Assembly (NCBI GenBank): GCA_934098745.1
Contig: CAKOPG010000013.1
Span: 1 to 43,734, forward strand
Length of the DNA: 43,734 nt
Reading direction: 5' to 3'
DNA from: an uncultured Bacilli bacterium
GTDB lineage: Bacteria; Bacillota_I; Bacilli_A; RF39; UBA660
A program made the translations under genes and the position numbers. A model generated the notes under the pieces. It saw only the letters and a list, made by a program, of their open reading frames with translations, was not told the origin of the DNA and made no database searches. This document shows positions 25,139 through 33,844 of this stretch, piece after piece. Numbering within the stretch: the first letter of the stretch is position 1; each line of letters opens with the position of its first letter.

Positions 25139-26359
25139 ATGATGAATTTTACTTATGAAAAAAGATTTTTAGATTTTCTAGGTTATAAGACAAAACCATC
25201 TGTTAGAAGAAATATCTTAAATATTATTGATGCTAACAATCAATTAGTAGGCTCTGTTAATAATTATTGTGACGGACTACGTTATGAACTGAGAATCAAA
25301 CGCGATAACTGTCGTCTACTTATGCAAAGAAGTGTTGATCCTGAGTTGTATAAAGGACTATCCACCGAAGAAAAATATGATAATTTGACTACGTATCAGT
25401 TTACTGTTACTTTCAATAAAGAAACTAGTTATAGGATATCTCTTGATTTAAGTGAAGAACCATTTTTAAGTATATCAACTTATGAAGAAAAAAGAATAGG
25501 GTGTCTTATCCTTGGCAAAGATTTACTTAGTTTAGAATTGTTAACAGATACCGAAAATTATAACATTTGTGAAAGCATAAAAGTTAAACTAGATGGTGAT
25601 AGTCAAGAAGAAGACAAAAGATATATTCATAAAGGATTAGCGTATATTTATGATCTAGCTTTTGCACCATACAAAGAACCTTTAACATTGAAAGATTCCA
25701 AAAATGTCAAAGTGTATTCTTTAAAGGCTTCAAGAATGCCAAAAACAAATAGACATCCAGAAGATTCTTTATGTATTATTACTAGTACCTGGGATGGACA
25801 ACAAGGAAAAAACATTAAAGATATAACAAGTGGTACCATTAGTGAAGTCATTGCTAAGAATGAATTAGCTTTATCTGCCTTTAATAGATTTCGTCATCTA
25901 ATTAATGAAATTATTCCAAATAATAAAGACTTAATTATATCACTTGCTAACTGTCAAGGTGAATTACCTTACCCAACAACTTTATTTATACCAGAATTAT
26001 TACCGGAAATTGATTTATCAACGTATGATTCAGTGATATCGATTAATGATAAAATAAAATTAGGTTTTACTAGAGAGGTTAGCTCATCAAATAGAAAAAC
26101 ATCTCATATTGATATCATATGTAGTAATGGTAGCTTATATGATTTTGGAAGTGCTACATTAATAGATATAGACAACTTAGATACGTGTTCTATAATCGAT
26201 ACATACGAAAATTATCTTTTAAAATATAGTGATGGTGTAAACCTAGATAGAGCTTTTGATATGGATACAGAAAGCGATATTACTGATTTAGAAGAATTAA
26301 ATAAAATCAATAGTAGATATATTAGATATAAAAGGAAAGTACTTGAAAACACTAAGTAG
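25139..26359 (+). CDS. Uncharacterised 406-residue protein
   Basis: No family recognised. It has no signal peptide or membrane helix. The N-terminal 150 residues look beta-rich and read FLDFLGYKTKPSVRRNI, then RYELRIKRDNCRLLMQRS. The middle has VYSLKASRMPKTNRHPEDSL and ITSTWDGQQGKNI, and the C-terminal 80 residues are acidic. ATG pairs at 25139 and 25142 are both possible behind AAGGGGATGAT. It has its own promoter. Its composition is less AT-biased in codon choice than the polysaccharide genes. Confidence 0.75.
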   Translation: MMNFTYEKRFLDFLGYKTKPSVRRNILNIIDANNQLVGSVNNYCDGLRYELRIKRDNCRLLMQRSVDPELYKGLSTEEKYDNLTTYQFTVTFNKETSYRISLDLSEEPFLSISTYEEKRIGCLILGKDLLSLELLTDTENYNICESIKVKLDGDSQEEDKRYIHKGLAYIYDLAFAPYKEPLTLKDSKNVKVYSLKASRMPKTNRHPEDSLCIITSTWDGQQGKNIKDITSGTISEVIAKNELALSAFNRFRHLINEIIPNNKDLIISLANCQGELPYPTTLFIPELLPEIDLSTYDSVISINDKIKLGFTREVSSSNRKTSHIDIICSNGSLYDFGSATLIDIDNLDTCSIIDTYENYLLKYSDGVNLDRAFDMDTESDITDLEELNKINSRYIRYKRKVLENTK

Positions 26360-26388
26360 AGACTTCCTTTTTCTCTTTTAAAAAATAC

Positions 26389-26438
26389 AAACATATGTAC
26401 TATTTTATCTTGACAAGTAAGTTATTTCATGCTATATT
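26389..26438 (+). promoter_or_regulatory. Duplicated operator-promoter element, copy 2
   Basis: AAACATATGTAC (26389-26400), nine bases, TTGACA, 17 bases ending TGC, TATATT. The operator-like half and the -35 repeat those at 9.42 kb almost base for base. It is about 135 bases ahead of rnr, which also has a nearer promoter. Confidence 0.6.
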
Positions 26439-26516
26439 TATATTGTTAGAAGAATTAAAAAGTTAGAATTATAAAAATATTTCCTTTTAAAATATTAAAT
26501 TACTATTCTTAAATAA

Positions 26517-26545
26517 TTTACAAAAAAAAATATCCATGATATAAT
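26517..26545 (+). promoter_or_regulatory. Proximal promoter of rnr
   Basis: TTTACA, 17 bases including an A-run and ending TGA, TATAAT. The start point would be near 26552 and the ATG is at 26573. Confidence 0.65.
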
Positions 26546-26572
26546 TATGACAGAATGTGAGGATATAAAGGG

Positions 26573-28702
26573 ATGGAACAAGAAATTTTAAAAATTTTAA
26601 GTGATAAAAAAAACACTTCATTGACTAGTATTGAAATAAATGATTATTTAGATTTACATAGTGTAGAAGAATATGCAAACTTGGAAAATTTATTAAATAA
26701 ACTATGCCAAGAAGGAAAAATTTACTATAGTGAAAAGAAAAAAAGATATACATTAATTAGTAATACTAATTTTAAAACAGGAAGACTTATTGTTAATCCA
26801 AAAGGATATGGCTTTGTAATATTGGACCCTTCATTTGATGAAGATGACATATATATTAATGAAAATAATTTATTAGATGCCAGAAACAATGATATAGTTA
26901 TTATTGAAATAATTAATAAAAATACTCGTGAGGGTAAAGTCATCCGCATACTAAAAAGAGATGATTCATTATTAGTTGGAGAGTACTACGAAAAAGATGG
27001 TATCGGTTATGTTAAACCAGACAAAGATGGCTATTTACCACTTCGAATACCAAGTGAAGAGACTAAAAACTTAGTACCAGGCCATAAAGTATTAGTTAAG
27101 CAAATAATAGCAGGGCGCGAACGTGTTGGGGAAATTGTTAAGATAATTGGTCACAAAAACGATGTTGGAGTGGATGTTTTATCTTTCGTTTACCAATATG
27201 AATTTGATCCGACTTTTTCTGATGAAGTCATTAAAGCTGTCGAAGATATTAAATCAGAAGTTAGTTACAATGATACAATAGGAAGAGTGGATTTAAGAGA
27301 TGAAGTTATATTTACTATTGATGGTGATGATACAAAAGATATCGATGACGCCATAAGTATTAAAAAAATATCAAATGAAGTTTATGAATTAGGAGTACAT
27401 ATAGCTGATGTTTCACACTATGTCAAAAAAGACAGTATCATAGACGAGGATGCTTTTGAAAGAGGAACGAGTGTTTATCTAGTTGATAGAGTTATTCCAA
27501 TGCTTCCTCATAAATTATCTAATGGCATTTGCTCATTAAATCCAAATGTCGATCGTTTAGCCTTATCTTGTGTTATGAATATCAATACCAAAGGCTATGT
27601 TATTAGCTATAAGATTTTTAAATCAGTTATTCGTAGTCGCAAGCAAATGACTTATAATTGTGTTAATCAAATCTTAGAAAAAGAAACTGTTCCAGTGGGA
27701 TATGAAGAATTCGTAGATGATTTAAAATTGATGAAAGAATTGTCCGATATTTTACGTAAAAAGATGGTTAATCATGGATATTTAGAGTTTAATCGCCCTG
27801 AGGCAAAAATACTAGTAGATGAATCTGGACATCCAGTTAAAATTGATTTAAGGCAACAATTGACTGGTGAAAAACTTATCGAAAACTTTATGATTGCCGC
27901 CAATGAAACTGTCGCTGGATATATTGAAGATATGAAAAAACCAGGAATATATCGTGTTCATGATAAACCTAACAAAGAAAAACTAGATATATTTATTAAG
28001 TTTTTAAATAGAAAAGGTTATAATATCAAAGCTGACGTCAATAAATTTAAAGCTATAGATTATCAAAGATTGCTTAAATTGTTTAAAGGAAGAGATGATG
28101 AAATAATCCTAAATACTATGGCTATCCAAACCATGGCAAAAGCAAAATATTCCGATATTAATATTGGTCATTTTGGAATTGCCAGTAAGCGATATGCTCA
28201 TTTCACTTCGCCAATTAGAAGATATCCTGATTTAACTCTACATCGTTTAGTTAAAGAATACAGTGAAAATGACACACCACAGACCGTTAACTATTGGAAA
28301 AATAAGTTGTTTGAAATAGCTATACAGTCTTCTAAAAAAGAACAAGATTCTATCGATTGTGAAAGAGACGTCGAAAAAATGAAAAAAGCGGAATATATGG
28401 AGCAACATATTGGTGAAAAATTTAAGGGCATTATTAGTGGCGTTTGCGAATTTGGCTTTTTTGTAGAATTGGAAAATACCGTTGAAGGTTTGGTAAGAAT
28501 TGATAGTTTATCTGGAGATTACTATATATATAATAAAGAGTTAAATGCCATATTGGGCAAAAACAGCAAAAGAAATTACATGTATGGTGATAGTGTATAT
28601 GTTACTGTTGTTAAAGCCTCAAAAGAAACTTCTCAAGTTGATTTCGAAGTAGTAAGGGAGAATAATATAAATGAGTCGGGGAAGAAGAAAAAAGAAAATT
28701 AA
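26573..28702 (+). CDS. rnr: Ribonuclease R (VacB/RNB family)
   Basis: The 709-residue 3'-5' exoribonuclease has a winged-helix-like start (1-60), cold-shock OB domains (about 65-220, with GRLIVNPKGYGFVILD), the RNB catalytic domain with the Asp cluster GDDTKDIDDAI (about 250-262), SVYLVDRVIPMLPHKLSNGI, ANETVAGYI, HFTSPIRRYPDL, and a C-terminal S1 domain (about 615-700, FKGIISGVCEFGFFVELENT). It degrades structured RNA and works with tmRNA-SmpB in quality control; smpB lies two genes downstream. Its end overlaps the capA-like gene by 32 bases. Confidence 0.96.
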   Translation: MEQEILKILSDKKNTSLTSIEINDYLDLHSVEEYANLENLLNKLCQEGKIYYSEKKKRYTLISNTNFKTGRLIVNPKGYGFVILDPSFDEDDIYINENNLLDARNNDIVIIEIINKNTREGKVIRILKRDDSLLVGEYYEKDGIGYVKPDKDGYLPLRIPSEETKNLVPGHKVLVKQIIAGRERVGEIVKIIGHKNDVGVDVLSFVYQYEFDPTFSDEVIKAVEDIKSEVSYNDTIGRVDLRDEVIFTIDGDDTKDIDDAISIKKISNEVYELGVHIADVSHYVKKDSIIDEDAFERGTSVYLVDRVIPMLPHKLSNGICSLNPNVDRLALSCVMNINTKGYVISYKIFKSVIRSRKQMTYNCVNQILEKETVPVGYEEFVDDLKLMKELSDILRKKMVNHGYLEFNRPEAKILVDESGHPVKIDLRQQLTGEKLIENFMIAANETVAGYIEDMKKPGIYRVHDKPNKEKLDIFIKFLNRKGYNIKADVNKFKAIDYQRLLKLFKGRDDEIILNTMAIQTMAKAKYSDINIGHFGIASKRYAHFTSPIRRYPDLTLHRLVKEYSENDTPQTVNYWKNKLFEIAIQSSKKEQDSIDCERDVEKMKKAEYMEQHIGEKFKGIISGVCEFGFFVELENTVEGLVRIDSLSGDYYIYNKELNAILGKNSKRNYMYGDSVYVTVVKASKETSQVDFEVVRENNINESGKKKKEN

Positions 28703-29933
28703 TATAAGAAAATTAATAATTTTACTATTGATAACATTATTAGTAGTTACTGGTATTATCTTTGGCGGTATTTATGGCCTTGATTATTTAAAAAACAAAA
28801 AACCCGCCGATGTTAAGCCGGAACCTTCAAAAGAGCCACAAGAAGAAATCTATGAAACTAGTCTTGTCATGGTAGGTGATGCTTTGATTCATAGTAGTGT
28901 CTATCGTGATGCTAACAGATTAGCTAACCATAACGGCTATGATTTTAAACCTCAGATTGAATATGTTAAAGAGAAAGTCAAAGATTATGATATAGCTTAT
29001 TACAATCAAGAGACAATTCTAGGAGGAACTAGTCTTGGATTATCGGATTATCCCTGTTTTAATTCCCCTCAAGAAGTAGGTGATGCTTTTATTGATGCCG
29101 GCTTTAACTTAGTTAGTTTAGCTACCAATCACACCGTTGATAGAGGAAAAAATGCTGTTTTAGCTTCACGAGAATACTGGAACAAGCAAACGGGCGTACA
29201 AGCAGTTGGTAGCTATAGCTCAGCTGAAGAAAAGAAAGAAATTGAGAGTAAAGTTTTAGAATCTAATGGTATCACTTATGCCATGTTAAACTATACATAT
29301 GGCACCAATGGTATGCCGGTAGCTGATGATTATTTAGTTAATGTATGGCCTACAAACTTAGATCTTAATATAGTTGCCAATGATACAAAATATCAAGCCT
29401 ATAAAGAAACTGTCAAAGAAGATATTGCTAATATTCGTGATAAAGTAGATGTCTTAATTGTTGCTATGCATTGGGGAGTAGAATATACCCATACCCCAAC
29501 ACCGTATGAAAAAGATATGGCTAATTTCTTAGCCGAAAATGGTGTCGATATAATTATTGGAACCCATCCTCACGTTATTCAACCTGTGGAATGGATTGGT
29601 GACACTATCGTATTTTATTCATTAGGCAATTTCATATCAGCACAATATCAAAACCAAGGATCATGTAGCAACTATAAATGTATGGTTGGTTTAATGAGTT
29701 CTCTTAAAATTACTAAAAAAGTAAAAGGGGATAAAAAAGAAATAATTATTGATAATATCAAAAATGATTTAACTTATACTTATTATACAGGTTGGAGTAA
29801 ATTTAAAGTAATTCCTTTCTCTGACAGTAGAATCAAGGATTATCTCCAAGGATATATGGATGTCTATAACACTTATAGTGAGATAATTAAATCAGATGAT
29901 CAGAGAATAGAAACTGTCGCCTTAGCCCAGTAG
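28671..29933 (+). CDS. CapA-family (poly-gamma-glutamate synthesis type) metallophosphatase-like protein
   Basis: The 420-residue protein has a very basic start, one transmembrane helix (about 12-34), then a PGA_cap domain outside the cell. Motifs include SLVMVGDALIHSSVYRDA, YNQETILGG, SLATNHTVDRGKNA, IVAMHWGVEYTHTP and IIIGTHPHVIQPVEWI, the usual metal-site residues of this calcineurin-like fold. The start overlaps the rnr end by 32 bases, with GGGAG upstream. No PgsBC genes are here, so a role in poly-glutamate synthesis cannot be assumed; it may act on another surface polymer. Confidence 0.85.
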   Translation: MSRGRRKKKINIRKLIILLLITLLVVTGIIFGGIYGLDYLKNKKPADVKPEPSKEPQEEIYETSLVMVGDALIHSSVYRDANRLANHNGYDFKPQIEYVKEKVKDYDIAYYNQETILGGTSLGLSDYPCFNSPQEVGDAFIDAGFNLVSLATNHTVDRGKNAVLASREYWNKQTGVQAVGSYSSAEEKKEIESKVLESNGITYAMLNYTYGTNGMPVADDYLVNVWPTNLDLNIVANDTKYQAYKETVKEDIANIRDKVDVLIVAMHWGVEYTHTPTPYEKDMANFLAENGVDIIIGTHPHVIQPVEWIGDTIVFYSLGNFISAQYQNQGSCSNYKCMVGLMSSLKITKKVKGDKKEIIIDNIKNDLTYTYYTGWSKFKVIPFSDSRIKDYLQGYMDVYNTYSEIIKSDDQRIETVALAQ

Positions 29934-29947
29934 AAAGAAGGATTTCA

Positions 29948-30382
29948 ATGGAAATAGTAAATAGACAAGCAAAACATAACTATTATATTTGTGATACATA
30001 TGAGTGTGGCATTGTCTTAACCGGAACAGAGATTAAATCTATTAGAAATGGTAAGTGTAATATTAAAGATAGTTATGCCATTATCAAAAACTATGAAGTT
30101 TATTTACTTAATGCTCATATATCTTTATATGAAGAAGGAAATATCTTTAACCACGAAGAAACCAGAACTAGAAAGTTACTTTTACATAAAAAAGAAATTT
30201 TAAAATTGAACGATAAATTAAATTTAGAAGGGTATACTTTAGTACCTTTGAAAATATATTTTGTCAAAAGTAAAGCCAAAGTATTACTGGGACTATGTAA
30301 AGGTAAAAAGACTTATGATAAAAGAGAATCTTTAAAAGAAAGAGATATTCAAAGAGAAACCCTTAAGAATAGCAAGTATTGA
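29948..30382 (+). CDS. smpB: SsrA-binding protein SmpB
   Basis: The 144-residue protein carries NRQAKHNYYICDTYECGIVL, TGTEIKSIRNGKCNIKDSYA, RTRKLLLHKKEI, VPLKIYFVKSKAKVLLGL and a basic tail (GKKTYDKRESLKERD). It delivers tmRNA to stalled ribosomes. Its place beside rnr matches the known cooperation of RNase R with trans-translation. GAAGGA precedes the ATG. Confidence 0.96.
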   Translation: MEIVNRQAKHNYYICDTYECGIVLTGTEIKSIRNGKCNIKDSYAIIKNYEVYLLNAHISLYEEGNIFNHEETRTRKLLLHKKEILKLNDKLNLEGYTLVPLKIYFVKSKAKVLLGLCKGKKTYDKRESLKERDIQRETLKNSKY

Positions 30383-30404
30383 TTTTGCTATAATTGCTAT
30401 TTTT
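30368..30404 (+). terminator. Terminator at the end of smpB
   Basis: AATAGCAA pairs with TTGCTATT across an 18-base loop, followed by a short T-run. The loop holds a competing TTGCTAT copy that could form a different hairpin. Confidence 0.5.
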
Positions 30405-30439
30405 GTTAAATATTTTGTCGAATTTTGTCATATTTTCTA

Positions 30440-30468
30440 TTGAATAATAAAAAAAATTCTGTTATAAT
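30440..30468 (+). promoter_or_regulatory. Promoter of rpsU-yqeY
   Basis: TTGAAT, 17 bases ending TGT, TATAAT. It is followed by a leader of about 25 bases ending in GGGAGGGAT. Confidence 0.75.
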
Positions 30469-30498
30469 ACTAATTGTTGTTGAAGGGAGGGATAAGTA

Positions 30499-30690
30499 AT
30501 GGCTACAATCGTTAAAAATAATAATCTTGAATTTGCATTAAAAAGATTTAAGACAGAAACTGCCAGAAGTGGTACCCTTTCTAAAGCAAGAGAAAGAGCT
30601 GATGGTTATAAGAAACCCGGAGTTCGTCATAGAGAAGAGAAGAAAATTAATACTATTAATTCAAGAAAAAATAATAAAAATAAGTACTAG
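30499..30690 (+). CDS. rpsU: 30S ribosomal protein S21
   Basis: The 63-residue basic protein has ATIVKNNNLEFALKRFKTET, SGTLSKARERADGYKKPGVR and a Lys/Arg/Asn tail, typical of bS21. It binds the 30S platform near the anti-Shine-Dalgarno. The strong GGGAGG site and the pairing with yqeY follow the common Firmicutes order. Confidence 0.92.
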   Translation: MATIVKNNNLEFALKRFKTETARSGTLSKARERADGYKKPGVRHREEKKINTINSRKNNKNKY

Positions 30691-30701
30691 GAGGTGGAAA
30701 T

Positions 30702-31151
30702 ATGACTTTATTTGAAAAAATAAATAGTGATATGATTACTTATATGAAAAATAAAGATAGTTTTTCCCTAGGAGTTATTCGTATGGTCAAAGGGGCTGTA
30801 CAATTAGAAAAAATTAATAAAAAAAGAGATTTAACCGATGACGAAGTTGTTCAGGTTATTGCCAAACAAATTAAGATGAGAAATGATTCAATTGCTGAGT
30901 TTACTAAAGCTAATCGTCAAGATTTAGCTGATAAAACTGCCAAAGAAGTTGAGTTTCTTAAAACTTATATGCCAGAACAGCTAACATTAGACGAAATAGA
31001 AAAGATTATTGCAGAAGCTTTTGCAATAATCAACCCAACAAGTTCAAAAGATATGGGATTAATTATGAAAGAAGTATCACCTAAACTAAAAGGGCGTGCT
31101 GATATGGGACAAGTTAATGCCATAATCAAGGAAAAATTAAGTAGTATTTAA
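30702..31151 (+). CDS. yqeY: YqeY/GatB-like protein
   Basis: The 149-residue helical protein has FSLGVIRMVKGAVQLEKINK, DDEVVQVIAKQIKMRNDSI, FLKTYMPEQLT and GRADMGQVNAIIKEKLS, the YqeY family related to the tail domain of GatB. These proteins bind tRNA-related substrates; exact role unsettled. It is cotranscribed with rpsU (11-base gap). Confidence 0.92.
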   Translation: MTLFEKINSDMITYMKNKDSFSLGVIRMVKGAVQLEKINKKRDLTDDEVVQVIAKQIKMRNDSIAEFTKANRQDLADKTAKEVEFLKTYMPEQLTLDEIEKIIAEAFAIINPTSSKDMGLIMKEVSPKLKGRADMGQVNAIIKEKLSSI

Positions 31152-31162
31152 TTTGGTATCTA

Positions 31163-31219
31163 CTATAGGCATAAGATCTAGTAATCACTTACATATTAGA
31201 TATTTAACCCAGCCTATGG
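31163..31219 (+). other. Structured element in the yqeY 3' region
   Basis: Two nested stems are visible. The outer stem is CTATAGGC with GCCTATGG and the inner stem is ATCTAGTA with TATTAGAT around a ten-base loop; each has one wobble pair. It matches no riboswitch class I know. It may stabilise the mRNA end or be part of a small RNA. Confidence 0.4.
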
Positions 31220-31254
31220 TTGATATATAGTGTTATATAGCACAAAAGAAAAAC

Positions 31255-31282
31255 GCAATGCTTAAAACCCACATTGCTTTTT
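31255..31282. terminator. Shared terminator between yqeY and the minus-strand membrane gene
   Basis: GCAATG and CATTGC pair across an 11-base loop, with A-runs before and T-runs after, so it can act in both directions between convergent genes. Confidence 0.7.
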
Positions 31283-31284
31283 CT

Positions 31285-31632
31285 TTAACTTTTTTTAATA
31301 TTAATACCAATCATTGATCCAATTACACAGGTAAAAATAATTACCAAATACATAATAACTACTTTAAAACTAAATGCTGTTTTAAAAATTACCTTAAAAA
31401 TAGATGTTAATATTAAATATGAAGAAGCAAATTTTAAACCCTCTAAATATGCCGATTCTTTGCTATTTTTACCAAGATAAATACTAGAAACTAGCAAAGA
31501 TATTAATGGTAAGACAATCTTAATAATAAAACTTTTAATATTTATAAAATAATTTATTACGGATAAAATTATTAAAGATATTAATATTAATCCTAAAAGA
31601 TAGCCATAAGTTTTTAAATAAGTTTTTAACAT
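31285..31632 (-). CDS. TIGR04086-family (DUF3792) membrane protein
   Basis: The 115-residue protein has four hydrophobic helices. LGLILISLIILSVINYF, KIVLPLISLLVSSIYLGKNS, LEGLKFASSYLILT and the end VIIFTCVIGSMIGINIKK resemble the TIGR04086/YrzE-type family of small Firmicutes membrane proteins. AGGTGAT precedes the start. Function unknown. Confidence 0.75.
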   Translation of the reverse strand: MLKTYLKTYGYLLGLILISLIILSVINYFINIKSFIIKIVLPLISLLVSSIYLGKNSKESAYLEGLKFASSYLILTSIFKVIFKTAFSFKVVIMYLVIIFTCVIGSMIGINIKKS

Positions 31633-31703
31633 GATATCACCTAGTAATATTTATGAATTAGTATATTTAATTATTACTTGTTAATAATAAAAATGGTGAT
31701 TTT

Positions 31704-32363
31704 ATGGAATATATTAAAATTATTTTTAGAATATCATTTTTTTATTTTTTTATCATCTTAATTTATCGTTTAATGGGAAAAAGAGAAGTTGGCCAATTAG
31801 GTATAGTTGATTTAATCGTATCAATTTTAATTGCTGAGTTAGTAGCCATTTCTGTAGAGGATAGTACTAAAAGTATATTAGCATCCATTATACCTATTGC
31901 GTGTTTAGTTATATTGCAAATTGTTCTTTCGTATTCAAGCCTTAAAAGTCCAAAATTGCGTGAAATGTTAGATGGCACGCCATCTTTTATCATAAAAAAT
32001 GGTAAAGTCAATTATCGAGAAATGATTAAACAAAAATACAGTTTAGATGATTTACTTACCCAACTCAGAGAAAAAGGATATCGGAATATTGAAAACGTGG
32101 AATATGCAATATTAGAAAATAATGGCACTTTGTCCGTTTTTGGTTATAATCAAAATAAATATAAAACCCCCTTACCACTTCCCATTATTTTAGATGGAAA
32201 AATCCAAAAAGAAACCTTAATCGAAATGCAGAAAGATGATGAATTTATTGAGCGGTTATTGAATAGAAATAAAGTTAATTTAGAAGATATATTTTATGCT
32301 TTTTATAAAGATAAAAGTATTTTTGTAATAAAATATAATGATTTAGAAGAGGAGAGCCAATAG
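31704..32363 (+). CDS. DUF421 membrane protein (YetF-like)
   Basis: The 219-residue protein has three N-terminal membrane helices with LIYRLMGKREVGQLGIVDLI, then a cytoplasmic domain with DGTPSFIIKNGKVNYREM, YSLDDLLTQLREKGYRNI and YAILENNGTLSVF. This matches DUF421/YetF-YcaP. AATGGTGATTTT precedes the start, and a terminator overlaps its stop codon. Confidence 0.9.
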   Translation: MEYIKIIFRISFFYFFIILIYRLMGKREVGQLGIVDLIVSILIAELVAISVEDSTKSILASIIPIACLVILQIVLSYSSLKSPKLREMLDGTPSFIIKNGKVNYREMIKQKYSLDDLLTQLREKGYRNIENVEYAILENNGTLSVFGYNQNKYKTPLPLPIILDGKIQKETLIEMQKDDEFIERLLNRNKVNLEDIFYAFYKDKSIFVIKYNDLEEESQ

Positions 32364-32374
32364 CTCTCTTTTTT
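32352..32374 (+). terminator. Rho-independent terminator overlapping the end of the DUF421 gene
   Basis: GAGAGC and GCTCTC form a perfect stem around CAATA, followed by six T. The stop codon TAG lies across the loop and the first base of the right arm. Confidence 0.9.
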
Positions 32375-32426
32375 AAACAAATGTTTGTTAAAAAGTGTTG
32401 ACAATTTACCATATTCTTGCTATAAT
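32375..32426 (+). promoter_or_regulatory. Near-consensus promoter with operator-like palindrome, ahead of dnaB
   Basis: TTGACA, 17 bases ending TGC, TATAAT (32398-32426) is a perfect sigma-A promoter with extended -10. AAACAAATGTTT (32375-32386) lies 11 bases before the -35. It is the same kind of site found in the elements at 9.4 and 26.4 kb. The transcript would have a leader of about 120 bases before dnaB. Confidence 0.75.
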
Positions 32427-32528
32427 TATCATGTACTTACAAATTGAGATTAAATCATGTTATAAAAACACAAATAATACATCTAAGATATAATTTTAAT
32501 AAAATTTTATCTTTTATTCTTATAATAT

Positions 32529-32536
32529 GGTATAAT
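32529..32536 (+). promoter_or_regulatory. Second, proximal -10 for dnaB
   Basis: GGTATAAT, 20 bases ahead of the ATG, with TTTATC upstream as a poor -35. The leader would consist of little more than the GGGATGTGAT ribosome site. Confidence 0.4.
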
Positions 32537-32556
32537 TTAAGATGGGATGTGATATT

Positions 32557-33843
32557 ATGAACGTATCGTTATTACCAGCTGATAATTATATTGTAATTAA
32601 TAAGAGTATTATTACATCAGAAGATTTAAAAATTATTAATATGTTGTATTTACCTATAATAGGCCCGATGGCAGTAACTCTATATCAGACTTTCTTGTCA
32701 GATCTTACTGATCATCAACTATTTAGTGATAGCTTGAACCATGCTCATTTAACTGCTAATTTGCATATATCTTTAAATGAATTATTAGATACAAGGCATG
32801 TTTTAGAGGGTATAGGTTTATTAAAGACATATTTAAAAGAGGGAAGTATAAATAGTTACATCTATGAATTATATTCCCCAGTTAGTAGTCATGAATTTTT
32901 CTCACATCCAATATTCAACATTGTTCTATATAACAATGTTGGGAAAAAAGAGTATGAAAGACTTGTTTCTTGTTTTAAATTACCCAAATTAAATAAAGAT
33001 AGTTATCAAGAAATAAGTTGTAAGTTTAATGAAGTGTTTAAAACATTACCATACACATCGTCAGATTTATATGTCGACAACATAAGAAAGTATAACAAAT
33101 TAAAATTAGATATTGATAGTGATTTTGATATGAATTTTTTAATAGAAAATATGCCCAAAAATATCGATCGCAAAATTTTTACCAAAGATTTACAAGAATT
33201 AATTATTCAACTAGCTACCTTGTATGATATTGATGCCTCAAAAATGCAAAGTATTTTAAAGTCCTGTCTCAACGAAAGAGGCACAATTAATCGTGATGAA
33301 TTGAGAAAAGTAGCTCGTAATCACTATCAATTTGATCATATGGGCCTGCTCCCTACGATTATCGAGCATACCCAGCCAGAATATTTAAGAAAACCGCTTG
33401 GAGAAAATTCCCGAATGGCTAAAATGATATATACTTTTGAAACCACTAGTCCATATGACTTTTTAAGAAGTAAGCATAAAGATGCAGAACCAGTGAAAAG
33501 AGATGTTAAATTGTTAGAGGATTTAATCGTTGATTATAAATTAAAGCCTGGCGTTGTAAATGTTTTAGTAGATTATGTTTTAAAAACTAATGACAATAAA
33601 TTAACGAGAACTTTAGTAGAAACTATTGCCGGTCAGTGGAAAAGAAAGAATATTGAAACTGTCGAAGATGCCATGGATATTGCTAGAAAAAATCATGCTG
33701 CCATTAATAAAAGTAAGACCATAAGTAGTAAAGTTAAAAATGATAAAAATGTTCCAATATGGTTTGATAAAGACGTTACAGCTAATTCTGCCAGTGATGA
33801 AGAAAGATCACAAATTGAAGAATTATTAAAGGAGTATAAGTAA
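32557..33843 (+). CDS. dnaB: Replication initiation and membrane attachment protein DnaB
   Basis: This is the Firmicutes DnaB helicase-loader protein, not the replicative helicase. The 428-residue product starts at 32557 after GGGATGTGAT; an ATG at 32542 would sit on that site. The N-terminal half has DNYIVINKSIITSEDLKIIN and LYLPIIGPMAVTLYQTFLSD, and the C-terminal DnaB/DnaD-like helical domain has RDVKLLEDLIVDYKLKPGVV, NVLVDYVL and ETIAGQWKRKNIETVEDAM. It should work with DnaI, encoded next, to load helicase at the origin and on restart. Confidence 0.9.
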   Translation: MNVSLLPADNYIVINKSIITSEDLKIINMLYLPIIGPMAVTLYQTFLSDLTDHQLFSDSLNHAHLTANLHISLNELLDTRHVLEGIGLLKTYLKEGSINSYIYELYSPVSSHEFFSHPIFNIVLYNNVGKKEYERLVSCFKLPKLNKDSYQEISCKFNEVFKTLPYTSSDLYVDNIRKYNKLKLDIDSDFDMNFLIENMPKNIDRKIFTKDLQELIIQLATLYDIDASKMQSILKSCLNERGTINRDELRKVARNHYQFDHMGLLPTIIEHTQPEYLRKPLGENSRMAKMIYTFETTSPYDFLRSKHKDAEPVKRDVKLLEDLIVDYKLKPGVVNVLVDYVLKTNDNKLTRTLVETIAGQWKRKNIETVEDAMDIARKNHAAINKSKTISSKVKNDKNVPIWFDKDVTANSASDEERSQIEELLKEYK

Positions 33844-33844
33844 T

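Noticed and set aside
28671..28702. Frameshift joining rnr and the CapA-like gene
   Set aside because: Both proteins are complete with their own start, ribosome site and normal length; this is a simple 32-base overlap.
31163..31219. Purine riboswitch
   Set aside because: The conserved junction and loop-loop bases are absent and the element follows a gene with a terminator after it, on the wrong side for control of the next gene.
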